A DNA stretch of 61,786 nucleotides from a virus. A model generated the notes under the pieces. The model was not told where the DNA came from, searched no databases, and saw nothing but the letters and a program-made list of their open reading frames with translations. Where the stretch lies: positions 1-61,786 of IMG/VR virus record IMGVR_UViG_3300010885_010030; one strand, 5' to 3'. A program made the translations under genes and the position numbers. This document shows, piece by piece, positions 1 through 8,109 of this stretch (positions within the stretch are counted from its first letter, which is position 1; each line of letters starts with the position of its first letter).

Positions 1-2
1 AG

Positions 3-74
3 TTTAGGCCGATGTCATTTGATGACGCTAAGGTGAGCTACGCTCGTCGCCTTATGAATACAAACAAGACTTAA
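3..74 (+). CDS. Scaffolding protein, C-terminal end only (partial)
   Basis: The window opens inside a gene and shows its last 23 codons and stop. The peptide ends in the same residues (AKVSYARRLMNTNKT) as the complete scaffold protein at 59807-60919, so this is the tail of a second, slightly different copy of that gene. Upstream changes (MSFDDA here, MTFADA there) show that the two copies are not identical. It is followed 12 bases later by the same small head gene as the complete copy. Confidence 0.85.
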   Translation, partial: FRPMSFDDAKVSYARRLMNTNKT

Positions 75-86
75 AGGAGACTCATC

Positions 87-584
87 ATGGGTCGCAAACC
101 ACGCAATTCTGACACTCGCGAAAGCAACACCCGCACGGCGGCAAGCCGCTCCGCCATGCGGACTACCCATCAGTCGCGCTTTTACATCCCGTCCGAAGTC
201 ATTCCCAAAGACATGACCTACGCTTGGGTTGCCATTACGTTTGATAACGCCGGTACGCAGAACAAAGACAACTGGAACCAGAAGTACCGCGCTGGCTGGA
301 CTCCGGTGCCCCGTGACCGGCACCCTGAGTTGTTCCCGCCCGTGCCGAACATTGGCTTTGGCTCAGACGACAACGCTTACATTGATGAAGGCGGTCTAAT
401 TCTTTGTGAAAAGCCGTCCGCTGATGTAAGACGGGATAAGGCTACCCTTGAGGCTAGGTCGAGGCAGCTTATGAACGGCACGCAATGGACTCAGGCCGCT
501 GGCTCTAATCCGTTTGCACAGACAATGCCGCGATTTGATGAGTCTAAGACTGAATTTGGCCATAAGGCTGAGTTCAAGGAGTAA
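87..584 (+). CDS. Conserved head-module protein, 165 aa (copy 1)
   Basis: This is a 165-residue protein of unknown function between the scaffold and the capsid genes. It begins MGRKPRN with an Arg-rich first 30 residues, then a more hydrophobic core containing TYAWVAITFDN and a proline-rich stretch near residues 75-90. No catalytic motif or membrane segment is visible. A strong AAAGGAGA ribosome site precedes the ATG. A second copy at 60932-61429 differs at 12 of 165 residues, with both copies open and the same length. The position suggests a minor head or assembly protein; that is inference from context only. Confidence 0.8.
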   Translation: MGRKPRNSDTRESNTRTAASRSAMRTTHQSRFYIPSEVIPKDMTYAWVAITFDNAGTQNKDNWNQKYRAGWTPVPRDRHPELFPPVPNIGFGSDDNAYIDEGGLILCEKPSADVRRDKATLEARSRQLMNGTQWTQAAGSNPFAQTMPRFDESKTEFGHKAEFKE

Positions 585-888
585 GTTACGGGGTGGCTGG
601 GGTTAAAAACCCCGGCCCACCTTTCCCTTGCCGGAGTGTGTGATAGGGGCCAGTCCTGGCCACCCCACCCATGAGATGGGCTTACAATTCGCTCAAATCG
701 TGGTAATATAAGTAGTTAAAGTGATCCCGCAACGCGGGTTATCGACGCCAATCACGTATTTGGCCGGGTGCAAAAAGCACCCGTTATCGAAGGCAGCCCT
801 CGTTCCTGCTCCGGCCACTGGTAGTGGCAATCAGTAAAAAACCCAGGTTTTCGCGTCAATAATGGCGCATCTGAACGGAGTATATAAC
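585..888 (+). other. Structured non-coding leader between head genes (copy 1)
   Basis: These 304 bases carry no gene but at least five hairpins. They are 592-621, 646-666 (GGCCAG-TC-CTGGCC core), 726-738 (CCCGC/GCGGG), 766-782 (GGGTGC-AAAAA-GCACCC) and 814-828 (GCCACT-GGT-AGTGGC). Two of the hairpins (726-738 and 766-782) are each followed at once by TTATCGA. The second copy at 61430-61734 keeps the stems, with compensatory changes in two. A late promoter, RNA switch or processing region is possible; the role is unknown. Confidence 0.6.
592..621 (+). terminator. Hairpin after the 165-aa head gene, possible terminator
   Basis: GGTGG-CT-GGGGTT pairs with AACCCC-GG-CCCACC-type sequence across an AAA loop, followed by a short T/C run. 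In the copy at the far end of the window the inner stem has changed to GGGGC/GCCCC with pairing kept, which supports a real structure. The T-run is weak, so full termination is uncertain. Confidence 0.5.
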
Positions 889-1491
889 ATGGCTTACGGA
901 GCATCTGGCGGCGCTGGCCTCCAGCCGCTTAACAGCGGTAACGGTGTTACCTTTAACGGTGTCACCAATCAGTACAACCTCCCGGCGACGGGCGGGCAGA
1001 CGATCTTTCAGAACGATCCCGTGGCGCTTTCCACGGCTGGTGTCATCATTCGTGGCACGGCTGGTTCTGCGTTCACTGGCGTTTTCCAGGGCTGCAAATA
1101 TCAGGACACCTCTGGTGTCTGGCAGTTTACAAATTACTTCAACGGCGCAACGGCTTTCCTGACCGGCAACGTGCCGGTGGCGATGGTCATTGACGATCCG
1201 ATGGCGCAGTACACGATCACCGAAGGCGACGGCACGGGCGCTTCTGGCACCCCGCTTACCGCAGCGGCTCCTGGCCTGAACGCCAACTTCCTCTACACGG
1301 CTGGCAGCACCCGCACGGGCATCTCTGCCGTCACTCTTAACAATTCAACTGCTAGCTCCGCTTCGGGCCTTAACATGCGGGTCATCTCTCTTGATCCCCG
1401 CGTTGGTAATGCTGTTGGCGCTTTCGCTAACTGGATTGTTCAAATCAACAATGGCCAGCGTTCTGCTGGAACACCGGGGCACGTTATTTAG
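889..1491 (+). CDS. Putative head decoration/structural protein, 200 aa
   Basis: A Gly/Ala/Thr/Asn-rich 200-residue protein lies immediately upstream of the major capsid gene, the usual place for a decoration or stabilising protein. No enzyme motif, signal peptide or membrane segment is visible. The start at 889 is chosen because ACGGAG lies 8 bases upstream and because an in-frame ATG at 862 is replaced by TTG in the second copy of this region. The assignment as a virion protein rests on position and composition. Confidence 0.7.
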   Translation: MAYGASGGAGLQPLNSGNGVTFNGVTNQYNLPATGGQTIFQNDPVALSTAGVIIRGTAGSAFTGVFQGCKYQDTSGVWQFTNYFNGATAFLTGNVPVAMVIDDPMAQYTITEGDGTGASGTPLTAAAPGLNANFLYTAGSTRTGISAVTLNNSTASSASGLNMRVISLDPRVGNAVGAFANWIVQINNGQRSAGTPGHVI

Positions 1492-1523
1492 CCCTGTAAC
1501 GCTTTTGGCCTAGGAGCAAACAT

Positions 1524-2429
1524 ATGACCATTAATACCAGTTCAATCCAGCAGCTTCTCCGTCCCGGTTTGGCGGAAGTTTTTGGCGATTACCCGATGTA
1601 TCCTGCGGAATACACGGACATCTTCACGACCCACACTTCGGATAAAGCAGTCGAAATCGAAGTCGAAATGAAGCTGCTTGGCCTCGCATCGACCAAGGGT
1701 GAAGGCGCACCTACGCAGTTCCAAGATATGGGACAGCGCGTTATCTCGACCTACTACCACCGCTACACCAGCGTTGGCTTCATCATCACCCGTCAGGCGA
1801 TGAAGGATAACCTGTATGAGTCGCAGTTCCCGCTTCAGGCTCAGTCGCTCCGCAATTCGATGCTGCAAAGCAAAGAAGTCAACGGCGCTTCGGTTCTGAA
1901 CAACGGCTTCTCTGCCTCGTTCCCCGGCGGTGACGGTCAACCTCTCTTCTCGACCGCGCATCCGATTGATTCGGGCACGTTCGCCAACACGCCGAGTGTG
2001 CAGGTGGACTTGAACGAAGCGTCTCTGCAAGACGCTATCGTAACCATCTCGCAGTTCCGCGATCAGGCTGGCCTCATCACGATGACAAAGCCGACCAAGC
2101 TGGTCGTTCCGCCGCAGCTTCAGTTCACGGCTGACCGTATCCTGCACTCGCAGTTCCGTACCGGCACCGCGAACAACGACATCAATGCGATCTACAACAT
2201 TGGTGCCGTGCCGCAGGGTTATCGCGTCAATCACTTCCTGACCGACACCAACGGCTGGTTCCTTATGACCGACGCGCCGAATGGTCTGAAGCACTACGTC
2301 CGTGAAGCTCTTGAAACGGATGTGTTCACTGACTTTACCAGCGACAACCTGCTGGCCAAGGCTATCGAGCGTTATTCGTTCGGTTGGTCTAACCCGCGCG
2401 GTGCGTTTGGTAGCTCGGGCGCTACCTAA
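1524..2429 (+). CDS. Major capsid protein
   Basis: This 301-residue protein is the best candidate for the major head subunit (HK97-type fold). It lies downstream of terminase, portal and scaffold genes in circular order. It has the features of gpT/HK97-like coats: a helical N-terminus, a long middle helix with a QAMKDNLYE segment near 91-100, and a PLFSTAHP signature near residues 140-147. The length is normal for this class. A clear ribosome site (TAGGAGC) precedes the ATG. No prohead protease gene was recognised, consistent with the separate scaffold gene at 59807. Confidence 0.88.
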   Translation: MTINTSSIQQLLRPGLAEVFGDYPMYPAEYTDIFTTHTSDKAVEIEVEMKLLGLASTKGEGAPTQFQDMGQRVISTYYHRYTSVGFIITRQAMKDNLYESQFPLQAQSLRNSMLQSKEVNGASVLNNGFSASFPGGDGQPLFSTAHPIDSGTFANTPSVQVDLNEASLQDAIVTISQFRDQAGLITMTKPTKLVVPPQLQFTADRILHSQFRTGTANNDINAIYNIGAVPQGYRVNHFLTDTNGWFLMTDAPNGLKHYVREALETDVFTDFTSDNLLAKAIERYSFGWSNPRGAFGSSGAT

Positions 2430-2516
2430 TAGCCCCGAAGGCTAAATAGAGAATAGGGCCATCGTGCCGCCAAGGCTGCGGTGGCCCTTTTCACAACAAA
2501 ACAGTGAGGCGTCGTT

Positions 2517-3272
2517 ATGACAACTTTCTTTGACAGCATTAAAATGGGGCGCGCGGTTTATAACCGCAATTCCGTCCCGTCTACTGGATACGCAGAAGAC
2601 GAAATCTATGGCGTCCCGCTGACCCAGACTCTCGTTTATCAGGTCGGTACGGCTTCTACCTCTTTGGCCAGCGGCGTGTTTTATGCGTCGTCTGCCATTG
2701 CAGGCACGTTGACCGGCACAGGCGCGTTGGTTAGCGGCGGCGTTGCTACCTTTGACGTTCCGCGTTGTGTGGCCGTTACGGCCTCCAGCAATATGTCCAC
2801 GACGACATTTACCTTCCAGGGTACGGATGCGTATGGCGCACCGCTTACTGCGTCTGTACTTGGACCGACCGGCAATACGTTCGGTAACAACGGTTCTTTT
2901 GTTACTACTCTCTCGGCGTTTAAGACCGTCACCACCGCTTCAGCGAATGGTGCGGCCACTGGCCCGCTGGCGATTGGTAACTCGGATACCTATGGTCTGC
3001 CGTTCCGTCTTGTAAACGTGGGCGAGGCTCTTGGTGCCTACATTAACGGTGGTTCGGCAACGATTCCTCCGACCTACACCGCTGGTCTGGCCGCTACGGG
3101 CGTTGCGACCGCAACTACGGCTGATGTCCGTGGCACGGTTGCTCTCGCCACGGCTGTTCTGGCCAACGGCTCTAGGTACGTCACCTTCCAGTTTGTGACT
3201 CCGAATGACGGGACTGCGGCTGGCAGCGATACCAAAGAAAACAGCTATGGCGTCACGCCATATTCTGGCTAA
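2517..3272 (+). CDS. Thr/Ser/Ala-rich structural protein A, 251 aa
   Basis: This predicted all-beta protein follows the capsid gene. The segment NMSTTTFTFQGTDAYG (about residues 92-107) closely parallels NISTATFTITGIDTSG in the protein at 4215-4865, so the two probably share a domain by duplication. It is rich in Thr, Ser, Ala and Gly with no catalytic motif. It may be a head decoration or head-fibre protein. It lies directly upstream of a putative glycosyltransferase, which makes it a candidate substrate. The function is inferred from position. Confidence 0.7.
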   Translation: MTTFFDSIKMGRAVYNRNSVPSTGYAEDEIYGVPLTQTLVYQVGTASTSLASGVFYASSAIAGTLTGTGALVSGGVATFDVPRCVAVTASSNMSTTTFTFQGTDAYGAPLTASVLGPTGNTFGNNGSFVTTLSAFKTVTTASANGAATGPLAIGNSDTYGLPFRLVNVGEALGAYINGGSATIPPTYTAGLAATGVATATTADVRGTVALATAVLANGSRYVTFQFVTPNDGTAAGSDTKENSYGVTPYSG

Positions 3273-3343
3273 TGTTAAGCGCCGGGGTGTGGCCGTCATG
3301 CCCCGGCGTTCTTATTGACGGTAACTAGGCAAGGAAGTAACCC

Positions 3344-4255
3344 GTGACAGAATCACATCTAGCTCAAGCAGCACCTACAGCGATCATGCACGCCCCGGCT
3401 CGTAAGGCGGTCAACATTATTGCTATGGGTTCGAGCCGCTCCGACTTCTTCCAGGCGCAGCTTATGGAAAGCCGCCCTGAAATCCTGCAAAACGCTGAAA
3501 CGTGGTGCATTAACTATATGGGCGCACAGATTCGTTGCGACCGTATTATCCACGTTGACCCTGTGCATCCGTACCTGGGGCACCCCGTTGTACGCGATAT
3601 GTGCGAATACGCGCTAAAGGACAACACCCCGTTCTATACATCGTGGCCGCACCCTCGCTATTCCAACCATGTCGTTTACCCGTTTGCTCGGGTCATGGCT
3701 TCGTTTGGCGGCATCACCTATTTCAACACCAGCGTTTCTTATGCGATTGCGTTGGCCTTGGCTGACGGCTTCAACGAAATCGGCTTGTTTGGCTGTGACT
3801 TCTCGTACCCTGATGTGCATTTGGCTGAGTCTGGCCGTGCGTGTTGCGAGTTTTACATGGGCATCGGCACTCAGCGCGGCGTTCGTTTCGCTGTCGCCCA
3901 AAACTCGACCCTGATGGATATGTATAACAAGCAGCAGCCCTACGGCTGGTTTGTTGACCCGAATCACCCGCCGGGTATGGGCGGAAAGATTATGACTGCA
4001 CAGCAGATTTTGGCTCACGAAGAACGTATTCGTAACCCGCCTAAACTGGCCGCTCAGTTCCAAGTGATCCAGGTCGCCAGCCCGTCTGTTATCCAACCGA
4101 TTGCTGCCCCGCAGCCGGTTATGGGTATGGGTGGGGAACATGCTATTTATAATGCTGTGTTGGGAGGGCCACTCCCATTAACAAACGGCCATGATCCCTC
4201 TCTTGGAGTAGAAAATGCGCCCAGTAATATTCAGCTTCCCCACGCAAACGGCTAA
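3344..4255 (+). CDS. Putative nonulosonic acid/sialyltransferase-like glycosyltransferase (GT42/MptE-Maf-like)
   Basis: This is a 303-residue protein in the late structural block. Residues 23-31 (VNIIAMGSS) fit the N-terminal nucleotide-binding strand and glycine turn of the GT42/DUF115 fold. Residues 127-155 contain FNTSVSYAIALAL followed by GFNEIGLFGCDFSY. The latter matches the pattern of bacterial CMP-sialic acid transferases such as Cst-II (GYKEIYLSGIDF) and of the MptE-like/Maf family, whose Maf members glycosylate flagellin with pseudaminic or legionaminic acid. The last ~100 residues are Pro/Ala-rich and probably flexible. The start is GTG with AAGGAAG six bases upstream. The 3' end overlaps the next structural gene by 41 bases. 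Family membership is read by eye; the sugar and the acceptor are inferred from the CMP-sugar operon at 43-53 kb. Confidence 0.6.
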   Translation: MTESHLAQAAPTAIMHAPARKAVNIIAMGSSRSDFFQAQLMESRPEILQNAETWCINYMGAQIRCDRIIHVDPVHPYLGHPVVRDMCEYALKDNTPFYTSWPHPRYSNHVVYPFARVMASFGGITYFNTSVSYAIALALADGFNEIGLFGCDFSYPDVHLAESGRACCEFYMGIGTQRGVRFAVAQNSTLMDMYNKQQPYGWFVDPNHPPGMGGKIMTAQQILAHEERIRNPPKLAAQFQVIQVASPSVIQPIAAPQPVMGMGGEHAIYNAVLGGPLPLTNGHDPSLGVENAPSNIQLPHANG

Positions 4256-4865
4256 CGGCGTTTGCGCTACGCAAACGACCACGGCTACAGATCAGTCTCT
4301 TGTTCTTAATGGTTCGCTGTCTAATTTTAACGCTGGTGTAACGCCATTTGCGGTGACTGTAGCTCCCGGTATTCAACGGACGCTTACAATCACATCAACG
4401 GGCAACATCAGCACGGCGACTTTTACGATCACGGGCATTGATACGTCTGGGTATGCTGTATCTACAACTCTTACTGGGCCAAACAATGCTACGGCCACAA
4501 CTGTGGCTGAGTTCTTCAAAGTCACATCCATCTCGGCTGGGACTATTGCGACTAGTGCGTTCACGGTTGGTGTCGGTATTACCGGCACCAGCCGCTGGGC
4601 TGTGGTTGATACTTTCCAGAATCCAGTGGTTGTGACGGTAGCAATCAATACAGCCACAAGCGCGCCGGTTACTATCCAACACACTTTTGACCCTATTTCT
4701 ACGTCCACAAGCCCAATGATAATCTCTGCTACTGGGTTGACGACCATTACGACGGCTACAAACCTTAGCTACAACGAAAACGCCACGGCTTATCGCGCCA
4801 TCTTTGTTGCAACCGGCACGGCAACGGGCGCGGCTCAAGTCAACATTATCCAATCGGGATATTAA
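4215..4865 (+). CDS. Thr-rich structural protein B, 216 aa, related to protein A
   Basis: A beta-rich protein dominated by Thr, Ala, Ser and Val with no catalytic signature. Its residues 60-100 resemble the middle of the protein at 2517-3272 (NISTATFTITG against NMSTTTFTFQG), indicating a duplicated structural domain. It begins inside the putative glycosyltransferase gene (41-base overlap), so the two are probably translationally coupled. The high Thr/Ser content makes it a plausible O-glycosylation acceptor, but that is inference. Confidence 0.7.
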   Translation: MRPVIFSFPTQTANGVCATQTTTATDQSLVLNGSLSNFNAGVTPFAVTVAPGIQRTLTITSTGNISTATFTITGIDTSGYAVSTTLTGPNNATATTVAEFFKVTSISAGTIATSAFTVGVGITGTSRWAVVDTFQNPVVVTVAINTATSAPVTIQHTFDPISTSTSPMIISATGLTTITTATNLSYNENATAYRAIFVATGTATGAAQVNIIQSGY

Positions 4866-4870
4866 AACCG

Positions 4871-5125
4871 ATGGCCCGTGGCAAGAAAGACCAGATGCGC
4901 GGGATGACGGTTTCAGGCGGTTATAAGCTGTCTGTAGCCAAGGGCGCTGGTTTGACTGCCAAGGGTAGGGCTTCTATCAATCGGCGCACGGGGAGCAATT
5001 TAAAGCCCCCTGCGCCGAATCCTAAGAGCAAGGCCGACGCTGGCCGTAAGAAGAGCTTCTGCGCCAGATCGCAGGGTTGGACCGGCGAACGCGGCAAGGC
5101 TGCTAGAAAAAGGTGGGCTTGTTAG
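4871..5125 (+). CDS. Small basic DUF6321-like protein
   Basis: An 84-residue Lys/Arg-rich protein. The order GLTAKGRASINRRTGSNLK, then a proline-rich link, then KSFCARSQG and a C-terminal KRWAC matches my memory of the DUF6321 family of small basic phage proteins. Two cysteines lie in the second half. The function is unknown; nucleic-acid binding is plausible from charge. It sits between structural protein B and the head-completion gene, each with only a few bases of spacing. Confidence 0.7.
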   Translation: MARGKKDQMRGMTVSGGYKLSVAKGAGLTAKGRASINRRTGSNLKPPAPNPKSKADAGRKKSFCARSQGWTGERGKAARKRWAC

Positions 5126-5818
5126 ATGGCGCTTACCGGCACGTATAACTTTGGCGTAAACACCGAACTCGATAGCGTAATCGTCGAGGCTTACGAGCGT
5201 ATTGGTCGTGAGGCGTCAGACCTATCGGCCAACGATGTCCAAAGCGCCATTCGTAGCCTTAGCTATCTGTGTGCCGAATGGGCCAATAAGGGCGTTAATC
5301 TTTGGGAAGTCACGCTTAACAGTTCAGCCCTGACCGTGGGACAGACAAGCCTGACGCTGAACGCGAAGAACGTAGAAATGTTCCAAGTCTACCGGCGCAC
5401 CACCAGCGGCGGGATTAACACCGATATTATGCTTTCGCCCATCAGTCGGGCGGATTATGCGTCGATCCCCAATAAGCAGCAGCAAGCGCCGCCGACTCAA
5501 TATTACTTTGAGCGCACCATTACGCCGACTGTGTACTTCTGGCCCACGCCTGACCTCTCGACGTACACGCTGTTCTATTACACCATGAATTTCACGCAAG
5601 ACCCCGGCAACCCCACCAATACACTGGATGTTCCACAGCGTTGGTTTGATGCCATGGCTGCGGGTATGGCTGCGCGTTTGGCGGTCAAATGGGTGCCCGA
5701 AAAGGCCGGTTTGCTGCAAGGGCTGGCCGACGTAGCCTATCAAGCAGCGGCGGCTGAAGACCGTGAAAAGGTGCCTACGGTCATTAAGCCGAGTATGCTG
5801 TCTGGCAGATACGCATGA
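5126..5818 (+). CDS. P22 gp4-like head-completion / tail accessory protein
   Basis: This 230-residue protein resembles the P22 gp4 family, which plugs the portal and forms the head-tail adaptor. Visible family features are an N-terminal helical region (EAYERIGREASDL), a central ISRADYASIPNKQQ segment followed by PTQYYFERTITPTVYFWPTP, and a helical C-terminal region rich in Ala/Lys. In some relatives gp4 carries peptidoglycan-degrading activity, but no such residues can be assigned here. The position after capsid genes fits. Confidence 0.75.
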   Translation: MALTGTYNFGVNTELDSVIVEAYERIGREASDLSANDVQSAIRSLSYLCAEWANKGVNLWEVTLNSSALTVGQTSLTLNAKNVEMFQVYRRTTSGGINTDIMLSPISRADYASIPNKQQQAPPTQYYFERTITPTVYFWPTPDLSTYTLFYYTMNFTQDPGNPTNTLDVPQRWFDAMAAGMAARLAVKWVPEKAGLLQGLADVAYQAAAAEDREKVPTVIKPSMLSGRYA

Positions 5819-6210
5819 GTCGGCTATCGCCGCTACATCGTCGCGCGAGGGCACCGATTGATATTGATGTCAGAAGCCCTCGCTCTGTCGCCGTTTGCGA
5901 CGGCTGCGGGTTTTGGACGATGCACGGCCATTTGGTTGAGAAAAGGGAGTATCGTGGCGGCTCGACGCCGGTAGGTACAAACTTATACGTTTGCGGCGTT
6001 TGCGACGACGTTCCAAATCCATATTATTCTATGATGGTGCTTCCGCCTGATCCGGTTCCGATTAAGAACCCCAGGCCGGAAAACTACGCTCTCAACCCTG
6101 AACCTATGTTGTTTATCGTTGCGGATTACAATATGCCCATTATTACAGGTGTTAATCCGCAAAATGACACCAATGAAGGATTTAACTTCCTGTCTGGGAA
6201 CAATCCATAA
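5815..6210 (+). CDS. Putative zinc-ribbon protein of the tail module, 131 aa
   Basis: The protein has two CxxC pairs (CDGCG and CGVCDD, about 28 residues apart), which suggest a zinc ribbon in the first half. The second half is rich in Pro/Asn. Its ATG overlaps the stop of the gp4-like gene (ATGA) and its stop touches the next start, so it is translated with the tail genes. No membrane segment is visible. The function is unknown. Confidence 0.65.
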   Translation: MSRLSPLHRRARAPIDIDVRSPRSVAVCDGCGFWTMHGHLVEKREYRGGSTPVGTNLYVCGVCDDVPNPYYSMMVLPPDPVPIKNPRPENYALNPEPMLFIVADYNMPIITGVNPQNDTNEGFNFLSGNNP

Positions 6211-8096
6211 TGCCTAACGTCCTCATAACGGAATTAGATCAGCGCACCACTATTCTTGATACCGATGCGTTCATTGTGCAGCCAGCGGCTGGTCCCCCAG
6301 CGCAATACGTAACTGCGTCTACCGTAGCTACTTACATCGGCGCGATTTCTGGAACGACCTATAGCGCAAGTACTGGTCTTTCGCTTTCCACCAGCAACTT
6401 TTTTAGAATTACAAATACAGCCGTTACGGCTGGGACGTATGGCGGCGTATCTAGCGTGCCGGTGTTGGCGATCAATGCTCAAGGCCAAGTCACAAGCGCG
6501 TCTGGAGCGCCTATTTCAATTACCGCTACTCAAGTAAGTGGCGCGGGCACTGTCAACTACGTAGACGTCTCCGGCGGACTTACAGGGCTATCTTATAACG
6601 GTGGCCCCATTACTTCATCTGGGACCATTACTGCTTCTGGCACACTTGGTGTAAGTTTCGGCGGCACATCAGCTACTACGGCGATTGCGGCATTTAACGC
6701 GCTGGCTCCGACCACAACTTCTGGTGACTTGATCTACCGCAATTCCACAGGGAATGTGCGTCTGGCGATTGGGTCTAGTGGGCAGTTTCTGACAGCCAGT
6801 AACGGCGTCCCCGTTTGGGTCACAAGCACAACGGCTGGTGCTGGTACAGTTACTTCGGTTGATGTGTCCGGTGGCGGCACTGGGCTGACTTACAGCGGTG
6901 GTCCCGTTACGTCCACCGGCACAATCACCGCTTCTGGCACGCTCGGCACAGGTTTCGGCGGCACATCGGCCACTACGGCTATCGCGGCCTTTAACGCGCT
7001 TGCCCCAACCACGACATCTGGCGACCTGATTTACCGCACTTCTACCGGCAACGTGCGGCTAGCCATTGGCTCTAGTGGGCAGCTTTTAACCGCCAGCGGG
7101 GGCTTGCCGGTTTGGATTAGCCCGTCATCTGGGGGCACGGTTAACTACGTAGATGTCTCCGGTGGTGGCACTGGCCTGTCGTTTAACGGTGGTCCTATCA
7201 CGGCATCTGGCACCATTACGGCGACCGGCACGCTCGGTATAGGTTTTGGCGGTACGTCGGCCACAACGGCCATTGCGGCCTTTAACGCTCTTGCCCCAAC
7301 CACAACGTCTGGCGATCTTATCTATCGCACTTCTACCGGAAATGTGCGGTTAGCTATTGGCTCTAGCGGCCAAGTCCTAACGGCCAGCGGTGGTGTCCCT
7401 GCTTGGGTCACACCCACCGTCTATGGCACGGTCAACTACGTTGATGTGTCTGGCGGCAATACAGGGCTGACGTTTAACGGTGGTCCCGTTACCGCTTCCG
7501 GCACGATTACGGCCTCTGGCACGCTTGTTGTGAGCGCAGGTGGCACTGGCGCGTCTACGCTAACCGGCGTCCTCAAGGGCACTGGCACTACGGCTATTGC
7601 CGCCGCGACAGCCGGTACGGACTACGTATCACCCATCGTCGCCACTAACTTTACGGCCAAACAGACGTTTGCGGGTGCCACAAGCATCCTAGCCGCTGCG
7701 TTTGTAAACGCTGGTGAAACCGTAACGGTTTCTACATCGGCGGCTACAGGCACGCTCAATTACGACATTACGAGCCAGTCGGTTCTGTATTACACGGGCA
7801 ATTCCACGGCCAATTTTATTCCTAATTTCCGTGGGTCTTCTGGCAATACGCTGACTTCTATTCTCGCAACCGGCCAAGCCGTTACGGCGGTGTGGGCTGT
7901 AACGATGGGAACGACGGCGTTTTACAGCACAGCAGTTCAAATTGACGGCAGCACATCTGGCGTAACACTTAAATGGCAAGGCGGTGCAGCCCCCACAGCG
8001 GGTAACGCCAGCAGCGTTGATGCGTACACTTATACAATCATAAAGACCGCATCTGCGTCGTTTACAGTGTTAGCCGCGCAAACCCAGTTCGCTTAA
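6210..8096 (+). CDS. Repetitive tail fibre/needle-like protein, 628 aa
   Basis: A long Gly/Thr/Ser/Ala-rich protein with about 3.4 tandem ~99-residue repeats. Each repeat opens with TVNYVDVSGG or a variant, continues GGPITxSGTITA and GTSATTAIAAFNALAP, and closes with NVRLAIGSSGQ. Repeats of this type are typical of phage fibre shafts. The N-terminus (NVLITELDQRTTILDTDAFIVQ) resembles the particle-attachment end of many phage fibres. The last ~170 residues are non-repetitive and may form the tip. A receptor-binding or fibre role is inferred. Confidence 0.75.
   Translation: MPNVLITELDQRTTILDTDAFIVQPAAGPPAQYVTASTVATYIGAISGTTYSASTGLSLSTSNFFRITNTAVTAGTYGGVSSVPVLAINAQGQVTSASGAPISITATQVSGAGTVNYVDVSGGLTGLSYNGGPITSSGTITASGTLGVSFGGTSATTAIAAFNALAPTTTSGDLIYRNSTGNVRLAIGSSGQFLTASNGVPVWVTSTTAGAGTVTSVDVSGGGTGLTYSGGPVTSTGTITASGTLGTGFGGTSATTAIAAFNALAPTTTSGDLIYRTSTGNVRLAIGSSGQLLTASGGLPVWISPSSGGTVNYVDVSGGGTGLSFNGGPITASGTITATGTLGIGFGGTSATTAIAAFNALAPTTTSGDLIYRTSTGNVRLAIGSSGQVLTASGGVPAWVTPTVYGTVNYVDVSGGNTGLTFNGGPVTASGTITASGTLVVSAGGTGASTLTGVLKGTGTTAIAAATAGTDYVSPIVATNFTAKQTFAGATSILAAAFVNAGETVTVSTSAATGTLNYDITSQSVLYYTGNSTANFIPNFRGSSGNTLTSILATGQAVTAVWAVTMGTTAFYSTAVQIDGSTSGVTLKWQGGAAPTAGNASSVDAYTYTIIKTASASFTVLAAQTQFA
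6544..7550 (+). repeat. Tandem ~297-bp coding repeats in fibre gene
   Basis: Three full copies and a partial fourth begin near 6544, 6844, 7136 and 7427. They are similar but not identical at DNA level, with many third-position differences. This indicates protein-level selection and an older duplication. Copy number could change by recombination. Confidence 0.75.
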
Positions 8097-8109
8097 AGAG
8101 GCGCGTGAT

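Noticed and set aside
1-940. Direct terminal repeat marking packaged ends
   Set aside because: The two ends differ at many positions, so they are not an exact terminal repeat of one DNA molecule.
1542-2294. A 250-residue open frame on the minus strand across the capsid gene
   Set aside because: It mirrors the codon bias of the capsid gene, has an Arg/Val-rich composition without any motif, and no ribosome site; the plus-strand frame has family features.
6544-7550. CRISPR-like repeat array
   Set aside because: Repeats are ~297 bp, in frame and coding, without spacers.
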